Shown piece by piece: positions 26,501-38,700 of a DNA stretch of 64,000 bases. The stretch comes from Apiospora phragmitis (lineage: Eukaryota; Ascomycota; Sordariomycetes; Amphisphaeriales; Apiosporaceae): contig JAQQWL010000015.1 of the NCBI GenBank assembly GCA_038363925.1, forward strand, positions 1,116,001-1,180,000, read 5' to 3'. Below the pieces are notes generated by a model. The model ran no database searches and was not told the origin of the DNA. It saw nothing but the letters and a program-made list of their open reading frames with translations. The position numbers and the translations under genes were made by a program. Numbering within the stretch: position 1 is the stretch's first letter; each line of letters opens with the position of its first letter.

Positions 26501-28521
26501 ACTTCTGTGCTTGTCAGGCAGGCTGTCTGGTTAGCTGCAGCCGGCCACTGCAGGTGGTGAGAACCAAGAGGATCATCCCGCTGCTGTGGACGGGACAAGA
26601 TTCTAATAAGTAACTGGAGGACCATGAGATGTATTATCCAGGCCTATCCTCCAGTAATAGCTGTCGTTGACGCTGGCGGGTGTTTCACTTCACACCTATC
26701 AAACTCTGTCCCAGTCAGTTCCATAGCCATCCACTTCGTTCCCCAACTGTCGGTAAGTACTAATGCTCACCGGCTTTTGCTTTTTTTTTCGTGTTGCCTT
26801 TACCGAATCGAGGTAATTAGCCTGACGACACGATGAGATCCAGCGTCGTATCCTGATGGTTACGAGAACAACATCTAGTTCCTAGGGTATACCTCCGACG
26901 GCACAACATCTAACATATACCAGCAATATGATATGACTTGAGTTTTCATGTTGCAAAGGGGGCGCCCCTAAGACCTGGCTCAGTCCGATGTCGCTGTCAC
27001 GGCTAATTCAGTTGCCATCCTAGACATCGTAGAAATATAATATTGCTGCATACGCGCGCTGTCACATTCATCATGTCATACATACATCGTTCGCTCGGGT
27101 GCAACTTCAATACATAGCCTGAATGCACTGCCCTCGCAATGCAATGAATGTCTGGAACTGTGGGCCATTGAGCCTCAAGCCGTCTTTATTGTATCCATGG
27201 GAAAAGAAACAGTATCAACTGTCGTGGAGCTTGCGCTCTGGTATATGCACATGGGTGGCACCCGAGGAAACAATGGTGTTTAGATTCGAGCACATGAAAC
27301 CCATCATTGCCGTTCCTAATCGGGACTTCTCTCGTTCGTCATTGGTACTTGGCACAGGGAATTCAAATCCATACCTCCGGAAACCAGAAGATATTTCGAG
27401 CAGCGAACACCTGTTCGTTGCCATGCGGCTTCCCGAGACACGCATCTGATCTATTGAAACGAACATTTCATGGCCAAAAGTACGCTCTAAAGATGGGGCT
27501 GGATCAGAGTCACGATGGAGACCGACACGAACCCCCATCTTGGCCTCAGGCGAGCCTTAGAATCAATCCTACTGTCCTGCATGAAGAAGTTTGACGCTGG
27601 CATTCAAAACATAGGCTAGGTAGTATCTGTATGCGCCGATGGGACGACGGGCAGGCCGAACTCCTCCTCGACACTACGTTAGCCGCGACACTGCAATGAA
27701 TATGCCCCATCACGCCAGTATGATGACCACCGTGATATGCATATCTCCAGCGTGGGGAAAATATGCTCAAGCGCACACACGGGTGAGCTGATTGTGGCTT
27801 CACCCAAATCCAAGCCCGTTGGCCGTAGATCGCACAAAAAAAGGTCAAAGCCCAGCCCATTCCTTCGTATCCGAAGTAACGGTCAATATATTGACCGCTC
27901 TCTCTCGGAATCCATGTATTCCTCCTCGAGCTGCGCGTGGCGGCTCATCTCTGTCTGGTTGCAAAGCCCCCGAGCGAAAGCGGCATTGAGAAGATCAGCT
28001 GTCACGCAGCAACCTAAGCGGCTAAGTCATATCAACGTTTCGCTATGCAGGATTGTAGGACTCCATCGCGGGCAAAAGGTTGAAGTACGTAAGGGAGACC
28101 TTCCGGGAACCCTCCGGCCATCGCAGCCTATGCAAGTAGCTTGAATTGTCGTGAAGTAATCTGCGTAATTGAGGCCTTTCGGCTACACCGAGGAAGGGAC
28201 AAGTGTCGATTCCAACACTCCATGCCTGAAGACTGAGATCGTCTTTCTGGAGACCGTAATCCCATATCTCAAACTCGATATTGCTGCCGATCCCGGACGC
28301 CCCTCTCTGGGTGTTCGTGATCGACGCCCAGCACTCTGGATTGATTGATAAGCTGACAGAAACCCCAGATGAACTGATGAAGTACCTGCACGCCAAAGCC
28401 GTCAGGCCTGCAGACTGTCGATCACTTGTTCGAAGTGATCTCCATAAGCGATGATCCCGCACTCAATGTCGATCACCAAAGAAGGAAGCCGAATCGGGAA
28501 TACCGATGCTGTTGTGCGGAA

Positions 28522-28542
28522 TTGATGATGATGATGATGATG
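28522..28542. repeat. (TGA)n microsatellite
   Basis: Seven TGA units in noncoding DNA. Simple repeat. Confidence 0.8.
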
Positions 28543-30263
28543 ACCATTGCATACAATAAATACATGCAGCATAGAGTCAGACGCTGTCATTCAATGAAAA
28601 CCTGCTGTCCTGCAGCGGCTATTGAAAGTCTCTTCCCTTTAGCCACATATGCCGTCATCGACGGTTTATTACGTGCTCGGCGACCGCATACCTCGACCTC
28701 GACCTCGACCGCAAGGGTTCCGGATCCTTCTCCGGTGCACTATTGTTCAATAAATTTACCAGCTTGACGCATTGTTGATCAATTACTCTTCGGAGAACGG
28801 AACTGACCCATAAGATAAACTGACGCAAAACCTCGTTATAGCTGATGCCAAGCGGACGGTGCCGCATCTGCCGATTGGTGACGTTTTGCTCGTTATAGCG
28901 GCTACGATCCACCTGCCAGCCGTCCTCCTGGGGTTCGGGCCGTGATCATACGTCAGCACGAAACATCATCGAAGGGGTGATTTGGCAATGCGAAACAGCA
29001 AGGGTTATGGCCGTGCCAGTCCTGGGTTACAGGCCATGGCTAGATACTGAACTCTGTTGATCTGCAGCGTGATGAATCAAGATCGTGTCCAATGAAGGCA
29101 AAGATTGTGAGGGCTATGATGGCGAACACGAGATCTAGCTTGCGTGAACCGAAGGTCTATGCAGCTGGCTTTTCTTTCCCTCTATATCCCAACAACACCG
29201 TACGCCGCGTGATATCCCAGTTCAAAGGAAATACCAAATATAGATTCAGGTCGACTGAAACCAGTGGAGCAAGCAGTGTCGTCCACATGAGGCACCCTCA
29301 ACCGGAGGGACTGGAATGCACAATGTAGACTACCGCAGCCCATAATCGACCGTTGCCGTTCAGTGAGAGCGCGAGCTTCGTTCATGTGTAGTACAGAGTT
29401 TGAGCGTGATCAGCGAGTTGGTCAGGAGGCGAAGAGAAAGGGGGAGATTACTAGGCAGAGGATTCACCGTCGCTCGGACTCATTTGCTTTTCAATCGAGT
29501 AGTCCATGGGAATTAACTCTTGCTACCATTGCCTATACTACCAGAACGCTTGAAATTAGAGTAGCAAGATTGTCTTAATCGTTCATGAACTCATCTGCTT
29601 GTCATTAGGCTTCTAGCTGTCCCATCTTGGAAAGCATACCGTATCACGCAGTTTGTGGGTAGCCAACTATACAGCATTGAAACACGTGTCCTGCAATAGA
29701 CAAATTGAACATAGTCCCCCGTAAGAGGCTGAGGGCAGTAGTTTGGGAATATGTGTCAATAGACGCAAGTTTACGCCGTTTCCCATGCCGTGATGACCTG
29801 TTGCAGCAGCCAAAAGCATCTCAGGGGCAAGAGCATACATCTATCACCCCACAAACAACCCAGTGAGACAACTAGTCGTTGGAATATGTCTTCATGTAGC
29901 CTAACAGGGATTACCAGAAGCTTGGTACTATGGGTCGCTTAGCCCCGACGACACGCACTCAGCATCCCCTTTCCCATGGTGGGTATCAACGTACACATAC
30001 GAGGCTACCCAGCGTGGCACCATTGTTGGGCATAACATATATATATATCGTGGCTCACCCCAGACTTGCAAGCACCACGGAGGATCAGAGTCGAAAGTTG
30101 TGGCGAATTAGGTACTCTCAACTCCAGCGGCTATCACAAGCGACATCAAACCATGCAGCGCCCACGAGCCTGCATAAGTTCTACAGGAAATTTTGATTCA
30201 CACATGGTCAATTCATTATGGGATTTATCAGTCTTCCCCTTGTCCTACATTTGTTGAGCAGCC

Positions 30264-31947
30264 CTATCCCTGAGTGAGGCTACTGAAGAAGGCGGCATCG
30301 ACACCTTGAAGGACCCAATCGTCCAATTCGGCATCCAAGCCAGGCACTAGAAGGCGAAAGTTCTCCGTCTCACGGGTATACAAACTCGCCGTCAAAGTTG
30401 GGTCATCCTCCCCGGTGATGTCGGACGTTTGAGCTGTCGGTTCCGGCGGGCTGAGGTGGTCAACAAAGGATGGTACCGTTTGCCAGTCCGCATTCGTAGG
30501 TTGGGTAACGGGGATTCCGTGACCAGGACGGTCGTGGGGTCCCTGCAACTGAAGGTTGTACTGCCCTGGAAGGGCCGACCGTGGAGGGGCGTCACAGCGG
30601 GCGACAAGACTAGGTACAGCGTGGTCGAACTCGGCCGTGGTTTTATAGCCTCGAGAGTGCCCAATATTTATGGTCCCAAAGTAGGGAATCTCTACGGACA
30701 ACTTCACGCCAGGAGAGGTGCCATGGGCTCTTTCACCCATACATTGAGACTCCGGAGCTGTGGCGACGGTGGCATCTGAAATAAAGGAAGACAAAGAAGG
30801 AGAAGAAGCGGTGACATGGTATTCCCTGCCCGAGTCCGAATCGCTTTCAATCTCAAGGAGTGGCCTGAGCAGCTCGGAGATCTTGTGCGCCACTACGTCC
30901 TTGTTGAGTGCAGCCATGTCGTCCATGATCCCGAGGGTACGCTCGATCAGTCCGCGGTCACTCAGCCGCTGGTACCGGAGGACATGGAAGACACTGGAGC
31001 CACTGGCGCTGGTATGGTCGGCTTCTTCGCGCCGGCGTCGGCACTCAATGTGCGCCAGGCACAGCGTCATGCTGGCCGTGAGAGTGATGAAGTCAATTCC
31101 GCGGCAGTACGCAGTGCTTTCGTCGGAGGCGCGGAAGGCAACAAATTGAACTAGGATAGCGCGACCGGCGATGGCAGCAGTCATCTTGCTATAGTCATAA
31201 TCACCCAGATTGGTGGCAGAGGGCTGCTGCAGAAGGTAGGGTAGGTGCAGCTGTATCAGGAGATGATGATACGTGATCTGATTGACGAGACGCAGTGACC
31301 CCTGAAAGTCCTCGCTGACGTTGTCGGTCGCGCGAGAGCAGAGGCTATCATCCGCCCACCATTGGGACGGCATGCCGGCGGCGGATTCCTGGAGCAACGT
31401 GTCGACTTTCTGCGTATGCGCTAGATCGAGTCGCTCAACGCCTCTTCGCTGCAGGATTAGGCCAGAAGCAACTCCCAACATACGCTCGAACCGCTCCAAG
31501 TCTGCGCAGTCCGACAGAGCCTCGGGCGTGGCGAAGACATTCTCGAGACTGCCTTGCGGTAGGCCCAACATTAGCGACAGGTAGCGGTCAGTGAGGACCA
31601 GGCGGAGCCACATGAAGCCAGGATCAATACGCTGTCGGCTTGCGTTCTCATCAAGATAGGCACCAGTCGCCGATGAGCTGGCTCTCTGGTGTATACCCAA
31701 CATCTGGGCGATTGCCATGGCTTTGCGGTTGGTGAACCACGCCCGTCGCAAGTGACCACCATTGTTCGAGTACATACTCTCGATCATAAGGCATTCAACC
31801 CCCTCAATCGAACTGACAAGCTCATCATTGCTCGTCACGAGTCTTGAAGCAGTACTGACAAGTCTAGAAGCAAAGTCATAGTATTCCTCTCTGCGATGCG
31901 GGCCTCGCGCGGTATGATTCTGTGGAATACCCTGTAGCCAAGAGGCC
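30264..31947 (-). pseudogene. C-terminal part of split Zn2Cys6 transcription factor
   Basis: This is the middle-homology and C-terminal part of a fungal zinc-cluster regulator. Just after the break come SWLQGIPQNH, then SRLVSTASRLVTSNDELV and a segment with IEGVECLMIE and LRRAWFTNRKAMAIAQMLG, as in the fungal-specific transcription factor domain. It has no zinc cluster of its own; that is coded by the matching part at 53789-54507. The frame is uninterrupted to its stop, and an ATG inside the inserted LTR (31994) extends it by a few foreign codons. Joined across the insertion, with one copy of the AGGCC duplication kept, the two parts plus one 61-bp intron make 2337 nt, 778 aa and a stop. The gene is broken by insertion, not by point mutation. 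Target genes unknown. Confidence 0.92.
31943..31947. repeat. Target-site duplication AGGCC, left copy
   Basis: Five bases directly before the TGTTG end of the left LTR. They are identical to the five bases after the right LTR at 53789-53793. They mark the original insertion of the outer Copia element into the regulator gene. Confidence 0.95.
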
Positions 31948-32159
31948 TGTTGAATGGGCTTTCGTACGTACGTACAAGTGGGTTCCGGGTTCAATCGGGG
32001 TTATATTGCTGTATTCTGTTGTTCATGTCTATCTCCCATGCTAGCTGCGAGTGGCATCTTATGCCCCTCTTATTAAAACAAAAAAGGGGTTCGTGCGCGT
32101 AGGCACGTGGCACCCCTTTTGGAGTAATATGGAAAACCTCAGTTCCTGCTGTTCCAACA
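31948..32159 (-). repeat. Left LTR of outer Copia element (3' LTR)
   Basis: 212 bp, TGTTG...CAACA ends intact, clearly less mutated than its partner at 53577-53788. It contains a hairpin of AAAGGGGT pairing with ACCCCTTT around 32085-32120. It supplies the ATG that now opens the downstream regulator fragment. Confidence 0.95.
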
Positions 32160-34327
32160 CTGGCAACTTTTTATTTTAACGATAGACTTGGCCAGCTCCT
32201 CCTGTTAGGACGAGTCTTCCCGCCGTAAGGGTCTCGTACGGATAGGTTGCGCCAATCCGGTATTCGGTACCTGCCTGAGCATTACAGGTGATGCTGTACC
32301 TTCCTAATATTGTTTTTATCAAGTGGCAGGTTCCCTTGACTGGTTATTCCAGTTATCCGATAGTAGTAACGGGAATGGGGGAAAATTATCGTGCGCCAAC
32401 GCGTATTCCTTCCCGCTATGAATTAAAAGGAACGGTCCAGAAGTAATGATAGTGGCAGGTGCGCGCCCTCGCATACTGAATTGCGTTACACCCTATTAAG
32501 GATTAGTAAAAGTAGTCCGATAAGTAAATATTTCGTCGTACGTAAATAACTCGTATAGTTTAGATCCTTTTCTTATTTACTCGCATAACTATTATCCTTC
32601 CCTCTCTTTTTTTCGAAGCATTATGCGAAAATAAAACGTATACGTATATACGAATTTATAAATATAGTTATAAAAAAAAAGTAATTATTCGCACGATGTT
32701 TAATTAATAAATCTCTAATCTTTTTAATATACTTATCGCGGGTACTATCGATAAGAATTAGCGTTAAATAACTCTATTAACTAGTTTATAAGGGAATCGA
32801 TCCGCGATACTCGCGTTTTATATTAACGTACGTTATATCTTATTTTCCGTCCTAGATTTCGTACGTGGTGGTTATGATACGTTTTAAACTAGTAAAGTCC
32901 TAATTCTACTAGTCCGTATAGGGGTAATACGATCTAAAGTAGCGTTCCTTCTAGATACCTATTCTTAAGCTCTACTAATAAGCGTGCGTAGATTAGTTAG
33001 TTTAACTTATTATGCGACTAAGTATACGCCTATATAATATCGCGTAGCTCGCCTCGTATATTAAAGTTTTAGATTAAGGTCGGTTTAAGGGCTAAAAGGA
33101 GTCTTTAGCTTATCCGCTAGATTATTAATAATTAAGTTAAAATAGTCTCTTTTTTTATATCTCCGTAGCCCTATATTATAACCCTAGATTTCTTATATAG
33201 CTTCGTAGTTTTACCCTTAATCTCTCGTATTAGCCGGGTTTTAAAGATCTTTTAGCCGGTGTATTTACCCGGATCGAATTAAATAAATTCGAAAACTCTT
33301 TATGCGGCGAGGTTATTAATTTCCTCCGCGTTAAACTTTTAAAACGAGTATCTAGACGAGGTAATAACCCCGTTTTGTCGGAGCTTTACCGCTAGGTCGT
33401 AATTCTTTTATTTTTTTAAATAAGGAATGCGGCGGCTTAAACGTTCCGGAGTGGGTATTTTTTCGATCGTTCCCGGCTACGGCGTACCGGAGTTACCGTA
33501 ATTTCCTCGATTATCGGTTCGATATTTAAGGTATTTACCGGCTATTCCGGATCTGTTTATAATTCTAGTTAGTCGTATAGTTTTCCGGCTTTTTTTTAAT
33601 AGTACGGCTTAATTTAAGTTATTTAAAAGGTTTTCGGGCCGTTTAAGGTATTTATTCGAATTATACGATTTTTAATAGCTATTATTTTATATAGTTTAGT
33701 TTATTCTTTTTTTTCGTTAAATTAAAACTTCGCTCCGGAGCGGGAGTATTAAAATATTGTGAATAGCCGGTCCGTTTCGAGTATTTAGAGCTCGGTAAAC
33801 TTTAATGTCCTTATATATTTTCCGGAGTATTTTTATTACTTTTTATACGGCTTTTCTTCGTGTTTAGATCTCCGGTAACAGTGGTAAGTTCCCGTTAATA
33901 CGGGGGTATATTTCGAATATAAACAAGGTAAGTATTAAGTTATTAAGGCTAGCCGTATTATTTAATATTTTAATTATTATTTAAAGTATTATTTCGGTAT
34001 TTATATAATAACCGAGATTTTTTTATAAAATATCGAAAGTTTTATATGACGAAACGTATATTTATTTAATTTTATTTATTATTTAATAAGTTTCGATAAG
34101 TATTTATTTATAAGTAATTATTATTATTTATACGTAATTTCGAAACTCTTTTTAAAAATATATATTTAAATTATACGAAATATAGTTAAAAGGTTTTTAA
34201 TATATGTATATTTAATACTTATAAAAAGTATTTTAAATGTTTTATACGCTAAACGAATATAGGAATATAACCGTTTAAAAGGATATACTCATATTAATTA
34301 TATAAAGTACGTTTTATTTATTAATAT
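32160..34327 (-). pseudogene. Decayed pol 3' region of outer Copia element
   Basis: RIP-decayed internal DNA, collinear in reverse complement with the pol region of the complete copy (from about 48440 onward). Near its right end it matches the integrase segment of that copy almost base for base apart from transitions. The first 350 bp next to the LTR are noticeably less AT-rich. No open frame over 60 codons survives. Confidence 0.8.
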
Positions 34328-34533
34328 TATTAAATAAGCTCTCGTACGTACGGTGGTTCCGGTTTTAATCGAGGTTTAATCGTTCTTATTCTATTATTTA
34401 TATCTATTTTCTTTACTAGTTACGAGGGGTATCGTATGCCCCTCTTTATAAAACAGAAAGGGGTTCGTACGCGCAAGTACGCGGCACCCCTTTTAAGGTA
34501 ATATGGAAAACCTTAGTTCCTGCTGTTCCAATA
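34328..34533 (-). repeat. LTR of second Copia copy (3' LTR)
   Basis: Same family as the LTR at 31948-32159. TpG and CpA sites are mostly changed to TpA, but the central AAAGGGG / CCCCTTTT hairpin is kept. Confidence 0.93.
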
Positions 34534-37380
34534 CTAGCAGTCTTTATTTTAATAATAAACTTAAGCAGCTCCCCTTTTTAAAACGAGTCTTCCCTCCGTA
34601 AAGGTCTCGTACGAATAGGTTATATTAATCCGGTATTCGGTACCTACTTAAGCTATATAGGTAATATTATACCTTTTTAATATTAAATTAATTAAGTAAT
34701 AAGTCCCTTTATAATAATAATAATAAAGAAAGTTATTATATATTTATATATATTATTTCCCCGTTATAAATTAAAAATAATAATAATAATAAAAATAGTA
34801 ATAATAATAAAGGTGTTATTATATATCGCGATACGTTATATTTCGTTAAGGAAGAAAATATCTTTCTCTTTTTCCTCTATTTTTACTCGCCGTATAAGTT
34901 TAATCTCTCGACATACGCTTTTACGCGTATAGTTAACCTATTAATTAATATTAACTATTTAAAGGCTTTATTTAGAAATTTTTTAATAAAGGCGTTTATA
35001 AGGTTATTTTAGCCGTCGACCTAGTAAATTTCCGAGATCTCCTTTTTTATACGATTTTCGGAGCGATATAATATCGATTATTAGTCTTTTCTCGTTCGTT
35101 ATTCTTAATTTAATTAAATATTCGTTAAGTAAATATCCTCGTTAATAAGCTAATAATAGAACGCGGCGTTCGTTAAACAAATAATGCTTTATTATGCGTT
35201 TTCCGGATCGAAATAGTTATAACGTATCCTACAAGCGAATATCTCACACAAGCGAATGTCCCACTTTTATAAATTTCCTTATAGCCTTAACCTTTTTTTA
35301 TATTCTTTTATATCTAAAAATGCTACAACTTTAGAAAGAGAAGTAATATAATTTTAACGCTTTAAGCGCTCTAAAAAGACTTAATTTTAAACGTACGAAA
35401 GGCTGTATTAATCTATTACGTTTTATCGAAAACTTTACAACGTAAACGAAATAATTAACCTATATAACACGAAATATTTACGAATTCTCGAAAGCTTTTA
35501 AATTTTAAAAAAAATACGATTATTTAATATATTATTAATTTAAATACGCAATCGTTTTCCTCCCCGGCTAAGTAATATAAAAGATATAGCGAATCGACTA
35601 TTTAGTTTACGCGACTCGGGACGCGTCGGCGTTAATTAGGCCTTTAATTTCGTACGATAACAACTAGACCTCCGGACGCGTTTTAACCGAAAAATCGATT
35701 ATTAAAAAATCCTCTACGAAGATCCCGACGCGTATCACGCGTAGTTTACCCTTATACGGAATATAATTTATAAATACGAGATTTAAAAAAAGGATATCTA
35801 TAACTTTAACGAAACAGGCTTTTTTATAAATTAAATCTCGTTCGAAATAATCGTAACCACCTCCGATTAATACGGAAAATTTAAAATAATATAGTAAAAG
35901 AACCGGGAATAGGTTATAATTATTTAAAGCGTCGGATTATACGGTTACGCTATCCCTCCGTATATTATTTTTACCGGGAAAACATACCTCTTTTTTTAAT
36001 ACGAAAATAGCTTATTATTAAAAGACTAGGTAATCGTAATTATTAAAAATAACTAAATTATAAATAAAAAAAGCGAGGACTAGATTTAATACTTTAATTA
36101 ATATACTAGGTCTCGTACGAAAAGTCGTTATTACCTCCTAGTCCTAAACGGCTATAAAAATTACTACTTAATAGCTTTCGAGCTTTATTATAAAAAGAAC
36201 TCGATTATTATATTTTATATACCTTCTTATTTATTATATAAACTCTAACCTCTTAATATCGGCTATTTTTATATATTAAAAAAAACGTATAAAAAAGAAA
36301 TTAAATATTTTATACGGGCGTATATTACTTATATTTTAAAGGAGGACTTCTTATTAACGTTTTTAAAAGCGTTCTAAGCGATTTTCATTATTTCGAATAT
36401 ATAAAGAAGCTTTTAAAAAATAGGACTCGTCCCGTATAATCCGGAATATATTATTTTATAATTAAATATAAAGCTACGTATTTTAACACTTCCGAGGACG
36501 TTTTTCGGCCTATTTATTCCTTAAGAATTAAAAACTTTAAATAACTCGATTAAGGCCTAATCTTAAACCGAATATATTCGAAACCGTAAGCTAGTTAACG
36601 GTGCTACGGTCACCCCATATAACGGCGACTCTAAAAACTAACAATAATACTATATAATAATAATACGAATAATTTAATTAAAAATTAATATAAAATCTTA
36701 AAAATATTATTTCAGTCTCGAAACGCTTTTATAACACTCTTAATCTTAGATTTAAAGTTAGATTTAATTATAACGGCTTCCGGCGCCGACGATGGAGGAG
36801 TAATAGCCTGGGGTTCCGGTATAACGCCATTTATTTCCTTTTTAACTGCCATAATATCTCGTATATGCGTAAACTTTTAGTTAAGGTTAAATATTACTTT
36901 TTTCCTCTTTTTACCTCTTTTTTTTTAAATTACTTTTTAAAACTAACTTCTCGTGCTCTAATTAACCGATCTAGCCGTTTAAAGTATTTAGACTTTTTTA
37001 AAGCTTCCGGAATAAAACCCGGCGCGTCGCGTTATCGAAAATAGTATTATTACTATTAAGCGTATCCGTTAACTCTTTAATCTAGCGGCTAGTCGTAAAT
37101 ATTAGTAACGTTATAAAGGAGAATTATTTATCGAAAACGTTGGGGGGAGGCTTAAATAGTCCTGCCTTTACCTAGTCTTCTATCCTCCGGTTCCGGCTAT
37201 TAAAAGGCTTATTAATATCGCGAGGGAATATATTAATTACGGCTTAGCCGCTAATTATTATATACGGCCGAAAAGTAAACCTTTTAATTAGCTCATAATA
37301 TCGAAAAAAGTCCCTTTTATTTATATTTATATTATTAAGCCTTATATAGTATAAAGTTACTTTCTAATAATAAGTATCCT

Positions 37381-37663
37381 TTAACATATTAAAAAAACTA
37401 AGATCTAGGGGTTATAATAAGTGCGACGAGTATGCCGGAAAGAAGAGAAGCTATATCTTATACTTTAAGCACGTTATAATAAAGTCCTCGCTTACGTGGC
37501 TAGCGTAACTATCCAGGATGATAAGCCGCCACTGGTCCTCGTTTTCAGGCTTTATATAAGGGATGAAGACCTTATTTAGCCACACCAGGGCCAGCTCCTT
37601 ATTAGTCCAGCCTTTAGGGGATGCCGCAAAGACCTAATCCTCCATAGCATCCGTTAGCGAGTC
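37381..37663 (-). pseudogene. Catalytic part of family B pogo transposase (3' segment)
   Basis: Minus-strand translation gives a DDE superfamily-1 segment with AASPKGWTNKELALVWLNK, LIILDSYASHVSEDF and LLFFPAYSSHLL, with a few in-frame stops from C-to-T change. It continues, across the solo LTR, with the segment at 38334-38600. Confidence 0.85.
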
Positions 37664-37668
37664 CTCCT

Positions 37669-38333
37669 TGTTACAACCCGACCTAACCATGCGGCTAAAA
37701 GACCCCACTCACCGGCACGGAACTACCATGCCCCGAACGGGCTACGATACCACAGCCACGGACCGCACCGCCAGCTATATGAACACGAAACCAGACTTTC
37801 CTCAACAACGAGCAACGCCACCACCACGCCCGGCGATGGGGCGAATACGCCTACAAAGTAACGGCGACCGACAGCAAGCCACGTGGCACGGCAAACGCTC
37901 AGGCGAGATCACTAAGCAGCGCAGAGCGTGATCAGAAGCGATCACTAAGCAGTATAGAGCGTGATTAGGAGCGATCACTAAGCAATACCGAGCACGCTCA
38001 GAAGAGATCACTAAGCAGTAACAGATTAATAAAGGAAGGATTAGATATATAACAATAAATATTTCCCCTATATATTTTATATAAATACTCTTTACTTTAA
38101 TAATTAATTTAAATATTAATCTTAACTTATTAATAAAATAAACAGCCTTAACGAAACTATTATAAATACCCCTAAGCCTACGCATTTTAATTACCTTCGT
38201 TCCTGCTAACTATTGCCCATTATATCGATAAAAGCGACTTCTATCGCACGTTCGGATACTCTCTCGTATTATTAACATAAACCCCAGTACGTCTTACTAG
38301 GTTTCTCTTGGAACCCAGATAGCGTTCGTTACA
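37669..38333. mobile_element. Solo LTR, probably Gypsy-type, inside family B transposase
   Basis: 665 bp with TGTTACAACCCGACC start and CGTTCGTTACA end, flanked by CTCCT duplications (37664-37668 and 38334-38338). Leaving it out joins the two transposase parts in frame (QWFPEEE then DSLTDAMED). The left 350 bp are GC-rich and almost free of RIP, unlike everything around it. No second LTR or internal region is seen, so it is the footprint of LTR-LTR recombination. The TGTTAC...GTTACA ends suggest Gypsy, but the family is not certain. Confidence 0.85.
37907..38025. repeat. 33-bp tandem repeat in solo LTR
   Basis: Units starting GATCACTAAGCA at 37907, 37940, 37973 and 38006, spaced exactly 33 bp; the fourth is partial. 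The units differ mostly by transitions. The array could be a regulatory repeat of the LTR. Confidence 0.9.
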
Positions 38334-38700
38334 CTCCTCCTCCGGAAACCATTACTACTGGACCCATTAACCCTTAAATATGATAAGAGGAGGCAAGGCT
38401 CGGCCTAAAGCGTTATTATATTTGACCGTAGAAGCCCATTTTCGGTTAAGGGAGTCTATAACTAGTATTCTCTTTATTCTAGCAGGTCTAATAACTATTA
38501 TATTCGTTTCATAGCCGAGCTAGTTACCGATCTCGTCGACGTTAAACCGAAACTTTAAAGGGATCGATTTTAGAATAGGATTATTAAGCCGCTCGAAAAA
38601 CTCGATAATTTTTTTTACGGAAGTTGCGTTAAGCCTTAAAAAATTTATCCTTTTAAAAAGAGTAGTACCGATAAATAAATAGCGAGTAATAAATCTTTTA
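38334..38700 (-). pseudogene. Catalytic part of family B pogo transposase (5' segment)
   Basis: Minus strand carries FNVDEIG (first catalytic Asp), WASTVKYNNALGRALPPLIIFKG and QWFPEEE just before the solo LTR. The helix-turn-helix part should lie upstream at about 38700-39120 but is too decayed for me to read with confidence. Confidence 0.8.

Larger units (their letters stand above)
19967..30263. other. Ten-kilobase stretch without recognisable gene
   Basis: GC content is ordinary, so this is not RIP-decayed repeat DNA, yet no open frame exceeds about 195 codons and none shows a known domain. The longest frames (23275-23856 -, 20667-21179 -, 24653-25102 -, 28043-28462 -) look like chance frames or very old gene remnants. 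The 28043-28462 minus frame has the most protein-like composition, but I cannot assign it and see no splice-linked partner. Several microsatellites are listed separately. No tRNA-like cloverleaf was recognised by eye. Confidence 0.45.

Noticed and set aside
37907..38025. CRISPR-like regular repeat
   Set aside because: Units are directly adjacent 33-bp tandem repeats without unique spacers, inside a eukaryotic LTR.
37802..38185. 127-codon minus-strand frame with 11-residue repeats (CLVIxxxxARY-like)
   Set aside because: The repeats are the 33-bp LTR array read as protein. It is noncoding LTR DNA.
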